64,000 nucleotides of DNA from Letharia columbiana. Taxonomy: Eukaryota; Ascomycota; Lecanoromycetes; Lecanorales; Parmeliaceae. How positions within the stretch are numbered: position 1 is the stretch's first letter; every line of letters begins with the position of its first letter. The notes under the pieces are model-generated. The model did no database searches. It was not told where the DNA came from and saw only the letters and a program-made list of their open reading frames with translations. The DNA is taken from assembly GCF_014066305.1 (NCBI RefSeq), contig NW_023501059.1, positions 186,001 through 250,000 of the forward strand, in the 5' to 3' direction. A program made the translations under genes and the position numbers. Shown piece after piece: positions 24,138 through 36,559 of this stretch.

Positions 24138-25574
24138 GACTGGGAGCAGAAGACGTTGCGACGTCGAGGAAGGAGGGGGGAGGTGGGAAGGGTGGAGAGA
24201 AGGGATGTAGCACACGACAGGAAGAGGAGGAGGAGAGTGGGGAGGAGAGGCTGTTATGTAAGAGAGGCGAGAAAGAGATGCGGGCCCTAGAGTGAAGGTT
24301 AGCCTTGGAGCTTGGGGGGGGAGGGGGGTGGGATGAGATGTTGGTCGAGCGCGGTCCAGAGGTCTGCCTCGTGTGTGGGCGAGGATGAGCGAATGGAGGT
24401 AAAGATAAGAGTAAAGCAGCTAAAAAGTCTTAGCATCGGTTCCAGCTACCCCACTCGGCCGCCCATCCCCGTCTTAGCTTGCAGCCCCTTGCCTCCCACA
24501 AGTTCACAACTGATCCAATAGCTCGGTAGCTGCTGATAACGCGCATTTCGCTTACTTTGCTTTTTAGGTACTAGACGTTAAGATCTGCAGTGGGAATCTG
24601 CTATGGACACCCTTCCTAGACTGCAAGGCGGGCAAGGGTCCGATTACCTTGGTATGCAGCGGCATCTAGCTTGCTTGGCGCATATCTTCTAGAACACCCG
24701 TGTGGAACGACTCACAACCCTGTCCTATCATCTATCTTAGCCTCGGCCCTATTCCACCAATAAGGGCGGTATCCAGTCTACAGCTTGCGGCTTTTAGTCC
24801 CGTAAGAAGCAGATATGCGTGAAAGGAAGCAAGGAAGGTGGTAAGAAGGTAGTAAGACAGTTGAGAGCTAGGAGGAAGCCGACGTGGAAAACAGGCGACA
24901 TCCTCGAATCTCCATGGCCCAATTTTCATCATGAGGAATATTGAAGGAGGAGTCGGATAAGTGTGTCTCGCCCTCGCCCCCACGTAAAGAAGCCGGGAAG
25001 CTTGTCAGGAAGTGCATGAGGCGGCAAGGCAGAACACGGGATCAAAAGATAGTCACATAATATGCGACTGCCATGTGCTTGAAGTTTGAAGAGTGTCTAG
25101 GTATAAGTAGAGGCGCGCATAATGATTGTAGGACCGATGATGATGACGATCAAGAAGAAGTGTGGTGTAGTGGAGCAGGAGGCAATTTTTTTTTGGTTTT
25201 TTTTTGTTTTTTGTCGCGATACGGATTTTCTTATCGACGCTGAGAACGCCTCCTCGGTCAAACAAAAATTCGGTGAAACGGCCCGAAGAATTTGGAATCA
25301 ACCCAATTGCTAACTGTCCAAACGGCGCCTTCCCACTTGAAGCTTAACGCCTGCTGCTCCAGGGGCTGTCTTGGCGTATCCTTGGCGTGTCTTGGCGCAT
25401 TGCTTATCCCAACCTCTCAAGTCACTTCACACAAAAACAATTCATCCCATCCTCTTTGGCAATGGGAACCGGCTACCCAATGCGGTATCAGGTGGCGAAT
25501 AATCATGCTGCCTCAAATCTATACACATTGTACTTGTACTTCGGAACCCGGTCTACCTGCGCTCTCTAGATGCC
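24138..25574. other. Intergenic; permease promoter on the left
   Basis: 1.4 kb with no supported gene. Purine-rich g/a stretches lie at 24160-24350 directly upstream of the permease start. A t-run lies at 25188-25210. Confidence 0.5.
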
Positions 25575-27010
25575 TCATTCCCCCTCGCCATCCGAGTCGT
25601 CGGAAAAGTGCGAGTCCCTGTTGACAAAGAGCTCGGATGAGACCTGGATGGGAACTTCAAGGCGCATCGATTCCTTCTTCGGCGATATGCTATCCCCATG
25701 CATCCGGAAGCTCAGGACAAGGACGACAACATAAAAGTGGGAGATCAGAGACGAGTGGAATGTCGGAAGGTACTGCTTCTGCAGAGGCAGGACCAGACGT
25801 AATGGGAGAACAGTCGTGAGATGTCTGCGGCCCCCGGCTTGGTCAGAGGACATCGCGTCTCGCTTGTGCCCGGTCAAGTCCCGGTGCCACTTGACTTCTT
25901 GGACCGTCCCCCCAACCAGTGGGATGGTTTCAACAGACAGTCCGTCGGTAGTGCCGTCCGCTCTGGTACCGATCCGGTACGGGCAGTCAGACATTGAAGT
26001 ACTCGACACTCGTGTTGCCGCCCGAAGCTTGGCCGTGATTCTGGTCAGCTTAGGGGGCATGCCGTTCACTTCTATCGGCTCGAATCTCAACTTCATCTCT
26101 GCCCTCGTCTCCACGGATTCCTTTTGCCAAGTGTCATAGCCTGTGGAGACCGGCACGCACAAGCTCTTTGGCTGCGCCACTTCCATCTCCATCTTCCCCT
26201 GACTACCAGTCCATGCGTTTCCCCCCAGATATGCGGTCGCCGCCGCAATGCTTTCTTTGCCTAGTGTGCTGCAAATGGGTAAGGGAGGCTCTTCTGTGAC
26301 GACGGGCACCATTCTTATCATCCGTGATGTTTCTCCAAGCGGGTTTTCTGGACCATCTTGCGGACCATATTTCAAGAGCTTCGCTTTGATGCAGTATGAG
26401 ATCGAGGCGATGTTCGGGGCCGTGCTGGGGACTGAGTTCTTCTCGTGACTTGGTGGAATCTTCAGCTGAGCATGTCTCACGCTCTCTCTCAAATGTGCCT
26501 GCCACTCGCGTGGCTTCCTTTGGTCTGGTGGTACCTCGAACCTGAACGGGATCTGGTAAAACCATTTAATAGCGTTTGTATTGATTCTACGGAGCTCCCA
26601 CCTGTCCACGGGCTCTTTCAGGGTAAGGAAGGTCTGCGAGTTTTTGTGGTCGCGGTTATTTCCCCCCGGAGACAGCAAGGGCGGCCTCACAAACGTCGTG
26701 ACCGTTCCTGTTAGCCTCGAGTTAGTTTCTAGGCAATGCCACGTCATAAAGCTGAATTTGGGAGCTGGTGTCACAAAGACGTTGACCGACTACCTTCGAG
26801 GGTAATGGAAACGGCGTCGAATTCTGTGGTCTCAGGCATTTCCATGCTAACATAGCCTCCAATTTCATCCCCTGTTGCGAAAGTCTTTGGTAGTGATGGA
26901 TTATCGAAGTGCTCCAAGGTGATGGTAAGAGTGACTTCTGTCGGCTGAGAAGGGGTAGCGGACTGAGCTTTGCCGAAGACTGACTTTGAAATGTTTGTGA
27001 AAGTGTACAT
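25575..27010 (-). CDS. Arrestin-like domain protein
   Basis: About 456 residues. Exon 1 27010-26794, intron 26793-26729 (65 bases, gtagtc...cctag), exon 2 26728-25575. The N-terminal arrestin fold includes VTLTITLEHFDNP and EFDAVSITLE, then TFLTLKEPVD and IPFRFEVPPDQ. The C-terminal fold includes LPTFHSSLISHFYVVVLVLS and LEVPIQVSSELF. Fungal alpha-arrestins act as adaptors between Rsp5-type ubiquitin ligases and plasma-membrane transporters. I see no clear PPxY motif in the C-terminal part, so a ligase link is not shown by the sequence. The C-terminus is acidic (SDDSDGEGE). The intron choice is the only in-frame canonical solution I found; reading straight through hits a stop. Confidence 0.78.
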
Positions 27011-27650
27011 GGTGCCAAAGGTCTAATCATCTTTTGACGAGGATCCTTTTCGACCATGTATATGGGGCAGAGGTTTTAGAATTAAGGGTTGATTCTTGAG
27101 TGGTTCTACATGCTTTTCTCAGTTCGCTTGGTGGGCCAATCTGACCGAGCTGCAGCGGCATCTAGCCTCGGCCGACCGCTGCCAGCAGTGACATCCTATC
27201 CCAAATGACCAACTATTCCCAATAGTTGGCCTGGTGCTCTGGCTAGGCACCGCCAAGTCGTCGTTTTTCTTGAGAAGGAAGATGGGGTTTTGGCGACATT
27301 GGTGAGAAAGCATCTGATCGGCGAGAATCTTGCGCGCCGCTTTGGGCAGAATGGAACAAAAAGTGAAGCAAAGAATTCCTTTACGCCTCTAAAAATAGGA
27401 CACTACCATATAGATACCTTGATCATGGGTGCAGAGTCGGGTGATAATGTGGGAAGGTGTTTTCGGAGCGGGAAGAGAACCCCTCGGCTTGGGCAAACTC
27501 CCCTCACTTTGTACACTGTCGTTTCACTCGCGACCTTAACACTTTCTTATACATGCCGTTTACCCCCACTTGACGTTTTCGTGTACTATATATGAGCAGG
27601 TTTTCCTCTATATAACTCCAACAACATTCGGAATCCGACACACTGAATGC
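27011..27650. promoter_or_regulatory. Shared divergent promoter region (arrestin-like / oxygenase-like)
   Basis: 640 bases between two divergently transcribed genes. A TATA-like tatata occurs at about 27587-27592 and tatataa at about 27609-27615, the latter about 35 bases before the oxygenase-like start. No other feature seen. Confidence 0.4.
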
Positions 27651-28936
27651 ATGATGCCGTTTCCTAAGGGCCTTACAAGCCCTCCGTCTCCGGCTTCCTC
27701 TCGGAACAGTGAGCCGTCGTCATGGGTGGCGAATGTAGCGGCCTCCCAAGGGCTCAACGCAAAAATCACCATCGTATCCTTCCACGGCCTCTTCCGCAAT
27801 CTTGCGGCTGCGAAATTGATGATGAGCCAGTAGGTGTTCTCTAGCTCCTCATTCCCATTGCCTACAATTTGCGTATCCCAGACGCGTCGCACGCCTCAAG
27901 GTTCGACGCCAGAAAATGCTGACTCATGGCGAATTACTGCAGGGCATGTCGCCATGACGGGATATTCTACCTCGACATGACTGGCGAAGACGCTAGGACG
28001 CCACTGGACGAGCTCAGCATCGCGAAGTTTTTGGAAAATTCGGAAGAGCTGCATGCCCTCTCTGATGTGGAAAAGCTGGGCTTCGAACTTGACAATATCT
28101 TGCCGCTTGGCACAACAGGGTGAGGACTCTCATTCACCAGCTAGATCAACACGACTCATCTTAAGAGGCGTTGGCTCAAGATCTCCATAGGTACAAAGCC
28201 GCTGGCAAGTTCCACGGGGTTTTGGCCGGAGACTACCCCCTCGAAGAAGATTGGCTCGTACTTTTCCCGAGCCCCCTTACAATTGAATGTCCCTAACACT
28301 TGTCCGCAACAGATCACCGGCAACGCAGTCGACGACCCCGCACATTTCCGCGCCCATCTGCCACCTCCCCTCTTCGACAAGCTCTTCGACTTCTATGCCA
28401 TAGCGCGCTTCCACTTCATCGGTCTGAGCCTCCTCGATCACCTCGCCGTTGCCCTCTCAAGCAAGGACCTTCGAGCCGCTCACACCGATGGCCACTCAAA
28501 CATGTCATCCTTCATTCTCACAAAATGCATTGCCACGACCCAAAGCCAAGCCGATAACGTGGAAGCCCACACCGACCCCGGGACCCTCTTGATCCTCTTC
28601 AATCCGCCACCATCCCTACATCTCTTCCGGCCAGCCGATCCCCGACAGCCGACATCTAAGCCTAGATACATTCCTATCAGTCCTCCGGCGGGTTCGGCAG
28701 CTGTCGTTGTCGGCGACGCCCTCAGCTTCTTATCTCGAGGCCGGCTGCAGGCCGCGCGGATGGCCATGGTATCTGCAAAAGGTATGGACAATGTGGAAGA
28801 GTGGCACTCGGTGGCCTACCGTCTGGGCCCGGATGAGAAGGCGACGCTGGTAGACTCGAAGAAGGTGAAGTGGCCGGCGTGCGACTGGCACGCTGCGAGG
28901 ATGGGGGTGGAGGCGGAGGCGGACGAGACTCTATAA
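27651..28936 (+). CDS. 2-oxoglutarate/Fe(II) oxygenase-like protein lacking key ligands
   Basis: About 348 residues in four exons (27651-27829, 27943-28119, 28191-28257, 28313-28936); introns of 113, 71 and 55 bases have canonical ends and matching phases. The fold matches the isopenicillin-N-synthase-like group: ITIVSFHGL at the start, RHDGIFYLDMTG, and AHTDPGTLLILF with the first two iron ligands His227 and Asp229. The downstream half of the site is missing. Where relatives have a His-Arg pair after GR(F/Y)KS, this protein reads SRGRLQAARMAMV (Met at about 291). Where they have the RxS motif for 2-oxoglutarate, it reads EWHSVAY (Trp305, Ser307). The frame is intact, so the protein is probably made but unlikely to be a classic dioxygenase. 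A binding or regulatory role, or a young pseudogene, are alternatives. Confidence 0.8.
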
Positions 28937-30300
28937 CGTCATGGCGGAGAGGTTCGAGCGCATTATGGTGCAGCGAGATGGAATGTTCTTCTTGTCCGGC
29001 TCGTCCATTGCTTTACCCAAAGTCGCGAAGCAGCGGAACTTTTTTTCCAACCAAGCGACCGAGAACACTTAGCAAAATACGATCGATCTGACTCTCGGCA
29101 AGGTCAGATCGTGACTCAAGCAGCGTTTTGACACCTACAAACGCAACTCGGGGTACCAGCTTCCACCGGCCCCTTTCTATGACAAGACTCTCGACCTTTC
29201 CAGTTAAAGCTAGCTACTTCATTCAATCACCTTCTATACCCTTCCATCCTCTCAGCAGTCATCGCTTACCAAACCACGGCCTTGCCTCACCCGCCTTCTC
29301 ACGCACCCCGCGGGCGTCAGACTAGGATTTTTTCGAAGATCGTACACCGCTGACACATTCCACTTGACTAATAAAGGCAATGTAGAGAATAGAATGGCTC
29401 ATCAGGCGGAAACCCACAAACAACAAGTGATAGAGGTGACCTTCGATGCCGCATTCTTGTGACGCCGTATCACGATGTCAAATGCCCGCGTTGCTCCAGT
29501 ACGGACAATTCGTGGCCCACACATAGTCATGGCCCCCAGTCAGGGAGATTCCTACGCAGACATGATGCCCGAAGAGAGACATGGAAAACCGTGATATTTG
29601 AAAACGCCCCTAGTAACCCAGTCGGAAAACAGAACCTCAATCCGAACTAGTATCTTCTTGAGCAGCGTCGTCTTTTGAAGATCCATAACAACTCAGACCA
29701 CAAGCCCGTGAGGCGGAAATATACACTCACCCTTCCCATCCATCTCCAAAATCAGGTCGCCTTCCCCATCACCATCCCACCGGCTCTCCACATCCTCCAT
29801 CAATCCCCATACCCATACCCAAACCCCCCCCGCCGCCCCATCCACCCCCACCCAACCACCGCCGATACTCCCACCCCATCCCCAAAACATCCACTCAGCA
29901 GCCCTAGCCCACCCCAGCAGCAAACCCCCTACCATCAACGCAACACCCCTCAGCCACCCACCTCACCCAATCCCCCACCCTCGCCTCCCCCCCCCCAGCC
30001 CTCGCCAAAAATGCCCCCGCTCCCGGCACAGTCGTAGCTAGACGCACGCTCGCATCCACGGGCGGCTCAACTTTGCAAGCCCATAAAGAACCGCCACGCA
30101 CACGGACGCGCTCGCTCCTCGACGGACCAACTCGGCGGCATCGTCGCTTGAGACCGTAGCGGAGAATGTGGGCGCCACGGATGAAGAGGAAGGATGTGTT
30201 TGAGGCGCCGAGCTTCGTCTTGTGTGTAGGGAGGTTTCTAACGTGGCATTTCTTGGCGGGAAAGGGATGGGCGGGGATTGTGGGGTGGATGACGGGTTTC
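28937..30300. other. Intergenic, low-complexity right half
   Basis: No supported gene. From about 29730 to 30010 the plus strand is strongly C-rich and read as Pro-rich nonsense. A minus-strand open stretch at about 30000-30230 is protein-like but cannot be extended into a gene. Confidence 0.45.
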
Positions 30301-30318
30301 GGGTGGAGGTGGAGGTGG

Positions 30319-30396
30319 GTGGATGGATGGATGGATGGATGGATGGATGGATGGATGGAGGGTGGATGGATGGATGGATGGGTGGATGGATGGATG
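30319..30396. repeat. (GGAT)n tetranucleotide array
   Basis: Roughly 17 copies of ggat with a few g insertions, seen directly. The complementary array is at 30671-30720. Confidence 0.92.
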
Positions 30397-30400
30397 GGGT

Positions 30401-30533
30401 TGGGTGAGGGGGGTGAGGGGAGGGGGGGAGGGGGGGGAGGGGGGGGGGGGAGGGGGGGGAGGGGGGGGAGGGGGAGGGGGGGGAGGGGGGGAGGGGAGGG
30501 GAGGGGGGGAAGGGAGGGGAGGGGGAGGGGGGT
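30401..30533. repeat. Extreme G-run tract
   Basis: About 130 bases made almost wholly of G interrupted by single A residues, with many runs of four or more G on the plus strand. This meets the usual pattern for G-quadruplex potential. Confidence 0.9.
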
Positions 30534-30670
30534 TTGGAGATGGTGGAGTTGGTTTGATTTGATTTGATTTGTTAAGATATGATGTAATGTGATATGATAT
30601 GATGTGATATGGGCGACGACTACTACTACTACTACCAACCAATCTCCCATCCATCTTCCTCCTCCCTCCC

Positions 30671-30720
30671 TCCATCCATCCATCCATCCATCCATCCATC
30701 CATCCATCCATCCATCCATC
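30671..30720. repeat. (CCAT)n tetranucleotide array
   Basis: About 12 perfect copies. It is the reverse complement of the (GGAT)n array 300 bases upstream, so the pair forms an inverted repeat. Confidence 0.92.
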
Positions 30721-30765
30721 TTCCCTCCCTTCCTCCCTTCCCTCTCCATCCTACTCTGCCAGATC

Positions 30766-30800
30766 TCATACATACATACATACATACATACATACATACA
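30766..30800. repeat. (CATA)n microsatellite
   Basis: About eight copies of a tetranucleotide, nearly perfect. Confidence 0.9.
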
Positions 30801-30864
30801 CTACAGCAAGGGTCAAGCAAAAACGCCGAGCGAGCCTAACACGCGCCGCCCCCCCCCCCTAAAA

Positions 30865-30972
30865 AAAGGAAAAGGAAAAAAAAGGAAAAGGAAAAGGAAA
30901 AGGAAAAAGAAAAGGAAAAGAAAGGAAAAGGAAAAGAAAACAGAAAACAGAAACAGAAAAGGAAAAGGAAAA
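30865..30972. repeat. (AAAAGG)n purine tract
   Basis: Imperfect hexanucleotide array, purine-only on the plus strand apart from a few C residues. Confidence 0.85.
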
Positions 30973-31250
30973 AAGAAACCAGAAAAAAGAAAAAACGACA
31001 GAAAAGAAACCAACGCAGCACATACTCAGCACCCGAAGAAAGATCAAACCCGCACTTTCTGAACCGAAATATTCCTCAATTCTGATTCCTACATAGAAGG
31101 ACAGAGTACCTAGATATCTTACACGACTCATATCTAGCGTTACAATATCCACACCCAATCCACGTGTGTCCAAAATACAACCCAGCCAAGCGCCCAATCA
31201 TCCAGCCCATACCTTGTCAAGAAACAGACGGGATCGAATGATAACCGTTC

Positions 31251-31310
31251 ATCCATCCATCCATCCATCTATCAATCTATCAATCCATCTATCCATCAAT
31301 CCATCCAGCA
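31251..31310. repeat. (CCAT)n / (CTAT)n array
   Basis: Imperfect tetranucleotide repeat of about 15 units with t-for-c variants. Confidence 0.85.
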
Positions 31311-31814
31311 TAAAGACCGCCAGCCACAGCCGAGTTCAACGGGGCAAGATGCGCAAGTTCATGTGGGATTATTGCAGAGATGGAGCAAGATGCCTTTTTT
31401 TTTTTTCGTTTGCGAAGCCAGGGCTTCGAGCCACTGGCGAGTGATACAGGTCCGGGAAGAAGTGGAGTGTAGATCCACAAACATCGCGAAGGTGGCATCG
31501 ATCGCTCCGAGTAGAGATCCGCATCGTAAAGGCAAGTCCCAAAAGCGGCACACAGCCCGACGACCAGGGATCTAGATGGCGAAACTTGTGTAAAATTTCC
31601 GCCTGCTGCGAGCTCTTCGGAGAGCAAGGTATCGTTGTCCAAAACTTTTGGCCAGCAGCGAAGCCACCACGCCGAAACGCCAAGAAATTGGATACAATCC
31701 ACCGTTTGAGAACGTACATTTCATCAATTTTTCCAGTAACCCAACCTGAAACCCCCCCCCCTGGATGTTCACTGTGCGGCCCACATTCCCAAAAAACCCC
31801 CTTTTAATGCGCCT
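31311..31814. other. Intergenic, 3' of the ARF-GEF
   Basis: No gene seen. A t-run lies at 31394-31405 and a c-run at 31752-31761. Confidence 0.5.
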
Positions 31815-34800
31815 TCAGGTCTGAGTCGACTCTGACCCTGCAGTGCTTGCATTTTCGGCAACGGCCAAGTTGCCTCTCTCGGCGTAGATCTTTTCCTTTT
31901 GCGCTTGTGCAGCTTGTAAGCAGTCGATATAGGTTTTGAATTTCACGATCTCGTGCAATAGGTAAGACGACTTGCGCTCCCAATTCGCCATTGCTTTCGT
32001 ACTGTTCGGGTGACGAGAAGAGAACTAGGCAATTGTTAGTAATCGTACTTTGTTCTAGGGTCGGACGCAGAAAATGTTACTCACTGCCAGTAGCATCGCC
32101 CCCCTCAGGTCATTGTGCTTCTGAAAGTCCTCCGTAATATTCTTCACGTATGTGAGCAGCGCTTTGAGCTGATCCACCTCCATCAAGACACTGGCGACCA
32201 TACTCTGTTGCGGTGGCGTCCAATCAGTAATCACGACTCTGTCTCCTGGCAGTCTTGGCTTGAAGTTTCCTTGATCGATCGAGCTTCTTGCACTTCGAAT
32301 TGAACTCTGTAGACTCGGTCTAGGTCCTGAGCTGCCGGCAACCGAGAAGGATGCGTTCTTCTCAACATTCAAGAAGGAGGTATCAACGACGGACTCGCCC
32401 CAGCCGTACTCTATGTTACTTATACCGCCGACCATTGGCTCTTTTGATAGACGTGCGCTCCAGTAATTGGCTGTCATCACGAATTCTCTAACAATCTCTG
32501 GTGTGCCGACTTGGAAGAAATGGACCGCGCCTGTAGGCAACGTGAGTGCCCAGACATGAGGTCTGGTCTTTGAGTAACCAGGAGGTGGAAGGCCGCTGGC
32601 AATAGTCTGGCGAAGGAGGAAGGTGCCAAGAGTTTCGGCGCTGTCAGCCCAGTTACCCCCACCGACGACACCACCAGGAGCTCTTTGGTTTTTGGCTTTT
32701 TGACGGAGGGATTTGGCGTTCATGCTGAAAGAGAATAGACGCAAATAGCCTTTTTCAATGACAGCGAAGCTCTCAACCCAATTTCTATCCTTGGCTCTCT
32801 TATCGACGGACTCAAGATGATGCTTGTGCTTCAGGATGCCCTCTTTGGCCCATGGTGCACCCGCAAGTTCCAAGCTCTCGTCTTCGAGGAGCGGAGCAAC
32901 GCGAAGGGTCTCTTCCTCACCCGCTGTACCCTCTTCACGTATAATAGCTTGGCTCAAAGCATTGGCGAATCCGATCGATTGTTGATAGTCGCCCTGCGGA
33001 TAGTTCGATGCCAAAGAGTCCATAGAGATGGTTGTCTGAGTCTTGCCGAAAGATGAGAATTTGCTCCACGCACTAGTGACAGAAGGGCTTGTGACAGAAG
33101 ACTGTTCATCCAAACTAGACCGTCGGCTGGAGGCTACGGTTCCTGAAGTGGAAGCCGGATAAAGGCGTGGCCTAGACCTATTCTTCGACTGCCATCTGCC
33201 TGTACCTAGCCGCTGCTCCGGCCCTTGACGACCCCGGGTGTAGCTGACATTCTCGGAACCAGCTTTGCTGAGCATGCTAGGTGTGCGGCGGAGCATGCTA
33301 TTGGTCATGGTGGAAAGACTATTTGATGTATGCGGTGTTTGCGGACCAGGCTCTGTAGTCTCGGTCCCATGGAGAGGTAATGGTTGTTGGCGAATGGAGA
33401 CGTAGAAGTCCTTGAGAATAATCTCGATCTGATTCTCCCAGGTACTCTGTTTGCCGTGAAACCCAGTTCTTACGAATGGGCCACTGTCACCCTGAGAAGT
33501 CGCGTAGTCAAGCTGTGTAAATGGAGTCGAAGTGTAAACTGTATGGTCAGATGGTCGCTGCGACAGTTGATAGAGCGGCCTTTGGCCCTCGAATGATCGC
33601 CGTCCTTCGTGAGACGTCGGCGTCTTGCCGCTGGAGTGCAAAGAATCTACCCATGGTCGCGGAGGAGGAAGCGTAGAGGCACGGTTGTTGGTGAAAACAT
33701 CTGGAGCAGCATCGGAAACTACACGACGGATGGTGGGTAGAATGTTCTTCAGGAACTGCTGGCGCGTCATCTTTGTCTCAATCTCTGCCTGATGCAAGTC
33801 CGTGTTTAGCAGCAACACCGAGTAGCAGATCGTATGCACGACATCTGCGGTGCTGTTAGCTGAGCGACTCTAGACTTGCGGTCAGACATACCTGTAGCTT
33901 TGAACCCATGACTGGGATTGCAAGCACACCAGCGGTTAGAGAAGGCATCGAGGATACGGTCTACCTGCTGAGCTTCGCCTTTCAGGTACAGCTTACCGCA
34001 CAATCCCCGCAAAGCAGCGAGGATGTTAATGTTCTGCCAGTCAAAGAGCTCCACATAGGCTTGTCGCACACGCATACGTTCTGGACCTGGTTCTCCAAGC
34101 CAAGCGGCGGCCGTTGGCTTGCTCGCCAAGCTTTCTTCGCCGTCGTAGATTTGCTGGGCCTGCGCACGATCTGTCTCAGTCGGTTGGCTTGGATCGATTT
34201 CCACACTAAGCTTGTGCGCTGCATCCTCTGGCGTTGGCTCGGGGAAATGGATGTCATCGTTTGGCTTCGACGCGCTTTGAACCGAAGAAGCAGAATGATA
34301 GTCACTGACAGGAGAGACCTCAGCGCCGTCAGTGAACATGGCGTCATCTAGCTTGGGTAGCTTTTGCTCAGGACTGTCAGGCTGCAGCCACACCCGCCGA
34401 GAGCGGTCAGACGTCTCTAAAGGCCCTGGGGGGGACGAACGATTCTTGCTGGGTGTCATTTGCAATGGGGTGAGCCATTCCCTTGGTTCGGACTTTGCAC
34501 GAGTTGCATGAGCAGCGCGTTGCGATATGGACGAATTGTTATTGCGTGTAGAGAGCATATTCCGATTTCTTGTAGAGTCGGACTCCTTCGGCTTAGAGCG
34601 AGGTCGTGCATTCTCTCTGCGCGATGCCGAAGAGCTAGGGAAGCTCGTTGGTGGTTGATCGAGATTCACCGTACCTTGACGTGCGAGCTGAGGTTCACTA
34701 GCAGCTCCAGGTATCCTCGTCTCGTTGCTGCTGTCATCATGCAGAAAAGAATTGTCATGGGGTTTCGAGGACGTTCTGTCGTCAGGTGTGAGGTGGACTC

Positions 34801-36559
34801 TCTCGGCAAGGGCTTCCCGCCTTGACGTTGACATGTCTCGAACCTTGCTGAGAGGATGGTTGAATCCAGCATCATTCCCTAGATCATAATCTTGGTTGAT
34901 GGGCTCAACCGACCCTTTGGCTTGTAGAGTATGAGTATGTGGAGTGGCAAAGTCGCCGCCGGTTGTACCTGCAAACTGTTGGGCGTTGGAACGCATCGGG
35001 TCGTCAAGGAAAGGATTCATGACTTGGCGTAGACTGCTCACAGGACTCTGCTCTATTGGGTCAGAGAGAGGTGGACGATGAGACCTCACGTTCAATGGAA
35101 GCAGTGGAGGTGGCACATCCTCAGACAAGGACTTTTTCCGCCGTCTGAAGAATGAAGAATGCTTTTTGGCTAGGGGTGGGTTGACGCTTTCGGGCAAGGC
35201 ATGCAAAGGCTCCTCTGGTGCAGCTGGCTTTGAAAGCTTGTGGGGTGTTGCGAAGCCTTCTCGACTGTTTACTCTCGTATGATCCAGTAGTGGAGGGAAA
35301 TGGGGTGCTTGAAGGTCGTTTGTTGCAGGCGGAGGGTCCTTTGATGATCCGAACATCCTTCTGAAGAATCCAGGCCGCTCTCTCGTAGAATCCTTCGATT
35401 GTATGGTCGAATGAGCCGTTGAGTCCTGTCTTTGGGCCACAAGAGGATCCGAATACTGTCTCACCGGGCTCGGGTTCCGCGACTTCAGGAACATGGGCAT
35501 AGGACTGATCTGTTTTGAACCCCGCCTGGATGCTGCATATGCACTGCTATTTGGTGGCATGGGTGCGTCCCACGCAGCTGTATCACTTTTCTTCTTCTTG
35601 GCTGGCTGGCTTCTTGATGACGCCTTGCTGCTTCTCCGGTGATGTGTGGGGGCCTGTGGTTGTGCTTGAGGTGGATATGCTGAGGCTCTGTCTTTCCGAG
35701 GCCCTCCAGGTACGGTAGGTGTTGGTGCAGCGTCAGAGTCGTCGTATATTACTGGGCGAGATCGACTACTTGGTAGTGGTGGTGGTGCTTGTGTTGTAGA
35801 GCTGGATGCCGAATGCACAATGCGAATCCTTTCTCCCTGATCGAAGCTTGCCGAACGCCGCCCAAGGGCATGTGGAAATCTTGACGGTCCTCCCATCTTG
35901 CCCAGATCTACACTTGATGAACCACTGCTCTTGCTGCTTTTCCTAGCACCTATTGACGCTGACTGGGTACGGAAGACCTTTTCTTTCGCGGTTTCACCTG
36001 CGTCGCCTTCCCCATGAACACTGTCTATTCGGCCGAGTCCGGATTGAAAGGTAGAGCTGCTGTGACTCCGGCGGCCTCGTGGGAGGTGAGCAGAATGTCG
36101 GTTTGGCGAGTCGTCCGAGGGAAATGTGAAGTCGGAATTGAAAGATGCGGAGTGTAGATGTCGGGGCGCACTGTTTGGCTGCGAGGTCGGATTGGAGCTT
36201 GCAGAGAACGGTGGGGGGCCGGTTGGCGGCGAAAAGGATTTGGGCTGGTCAGGATTGAGGGACATGAGCATGTTGTCCACCACCGAATGCCGGGTATTGT
36301 CTGTCAATGACAGATCATGCGAAATCCTCTCATCCCGAATGATTCCTTCTGCATGGCCCCTTGCATTATCCTCCATATGTGTCTCACGTGGCGCTCGATG
36401 CGCCTGCTTCGATGCACGCTTGGTCTTAATTTTATTTTTCGGTGTCTGAAGGGGCGGATCATTGGTTGTTGCGTTTGAGGCTGCAGATCTGACGCTCAGA
36501 GGTCGGGGAGCGTCTGCACGTCGCACGAAAGATGCTGGAGTATCTTTGCGGTTCATCAT
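31815..36559 (-). CDS. Sec7-PH ARF guanine-nucleotide exchange factor (Yel1/Sec74-like)
   Basis: Large peripheral membrane protein of about 1,545 residues. Exons 36559-33892, 33844-32085 and 32024-31815, with introns of 47 and 60 bases. The first 790 residues are Ser/Pro-rich and disordered. The Sec7 domain (about 800-950) has KLYLKGEAQQVDRILDAFS, where the Glu of GEAQ is the catalytic finger, and, just after the first intron, VHTICYSVLLLNTDLHQ, the second conserved Sec7 motif. A PH domain follows at about 1224-1356 (GILKHKHHLES, RNWVESFAVIEKGYLRLFS, TANYWSARLSKEPM). The tail has MANWERKSSYLLHEIVKFKT and is probably helical. Proteins with this Sec7-PH layout load GTP onto ARF6/Arf3-type GTPases at the cell cortex and affect polarity. 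Which ARF it serves is inferred. The frame stays open a short way upstream of the chosen ATG without another ATG. Confidence 0.92.

Noticed and set aside
26553..26601. Possible 49-base intron in the arrestin-like gene
   Set aside because: Ends are gt...ag but removing it shifts the frame away from IPFRFEVP; reading through keeps the family sequence.
30000..30230. Minus-strand protein-like segment ([20 protein letters not shown]...)
   Set aside because: No start codon, splice sites or family match could be found to extend it; it runs into repeats on one side and frame breaks on the other.
29904..31062. Long open frames on both strands over the microsatellite zone
   Set aside because: They consist of translated simple repeats (poly-Pro, His-Pro-Ser, Met-Asp-Gly-Trp) and arise because the repeats lack stops.
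33384..34825. Plus-strand open frames opposite the ARF-GEF
   Set aside because: Shadow frames of the minus-strand Sec7-PH gene.
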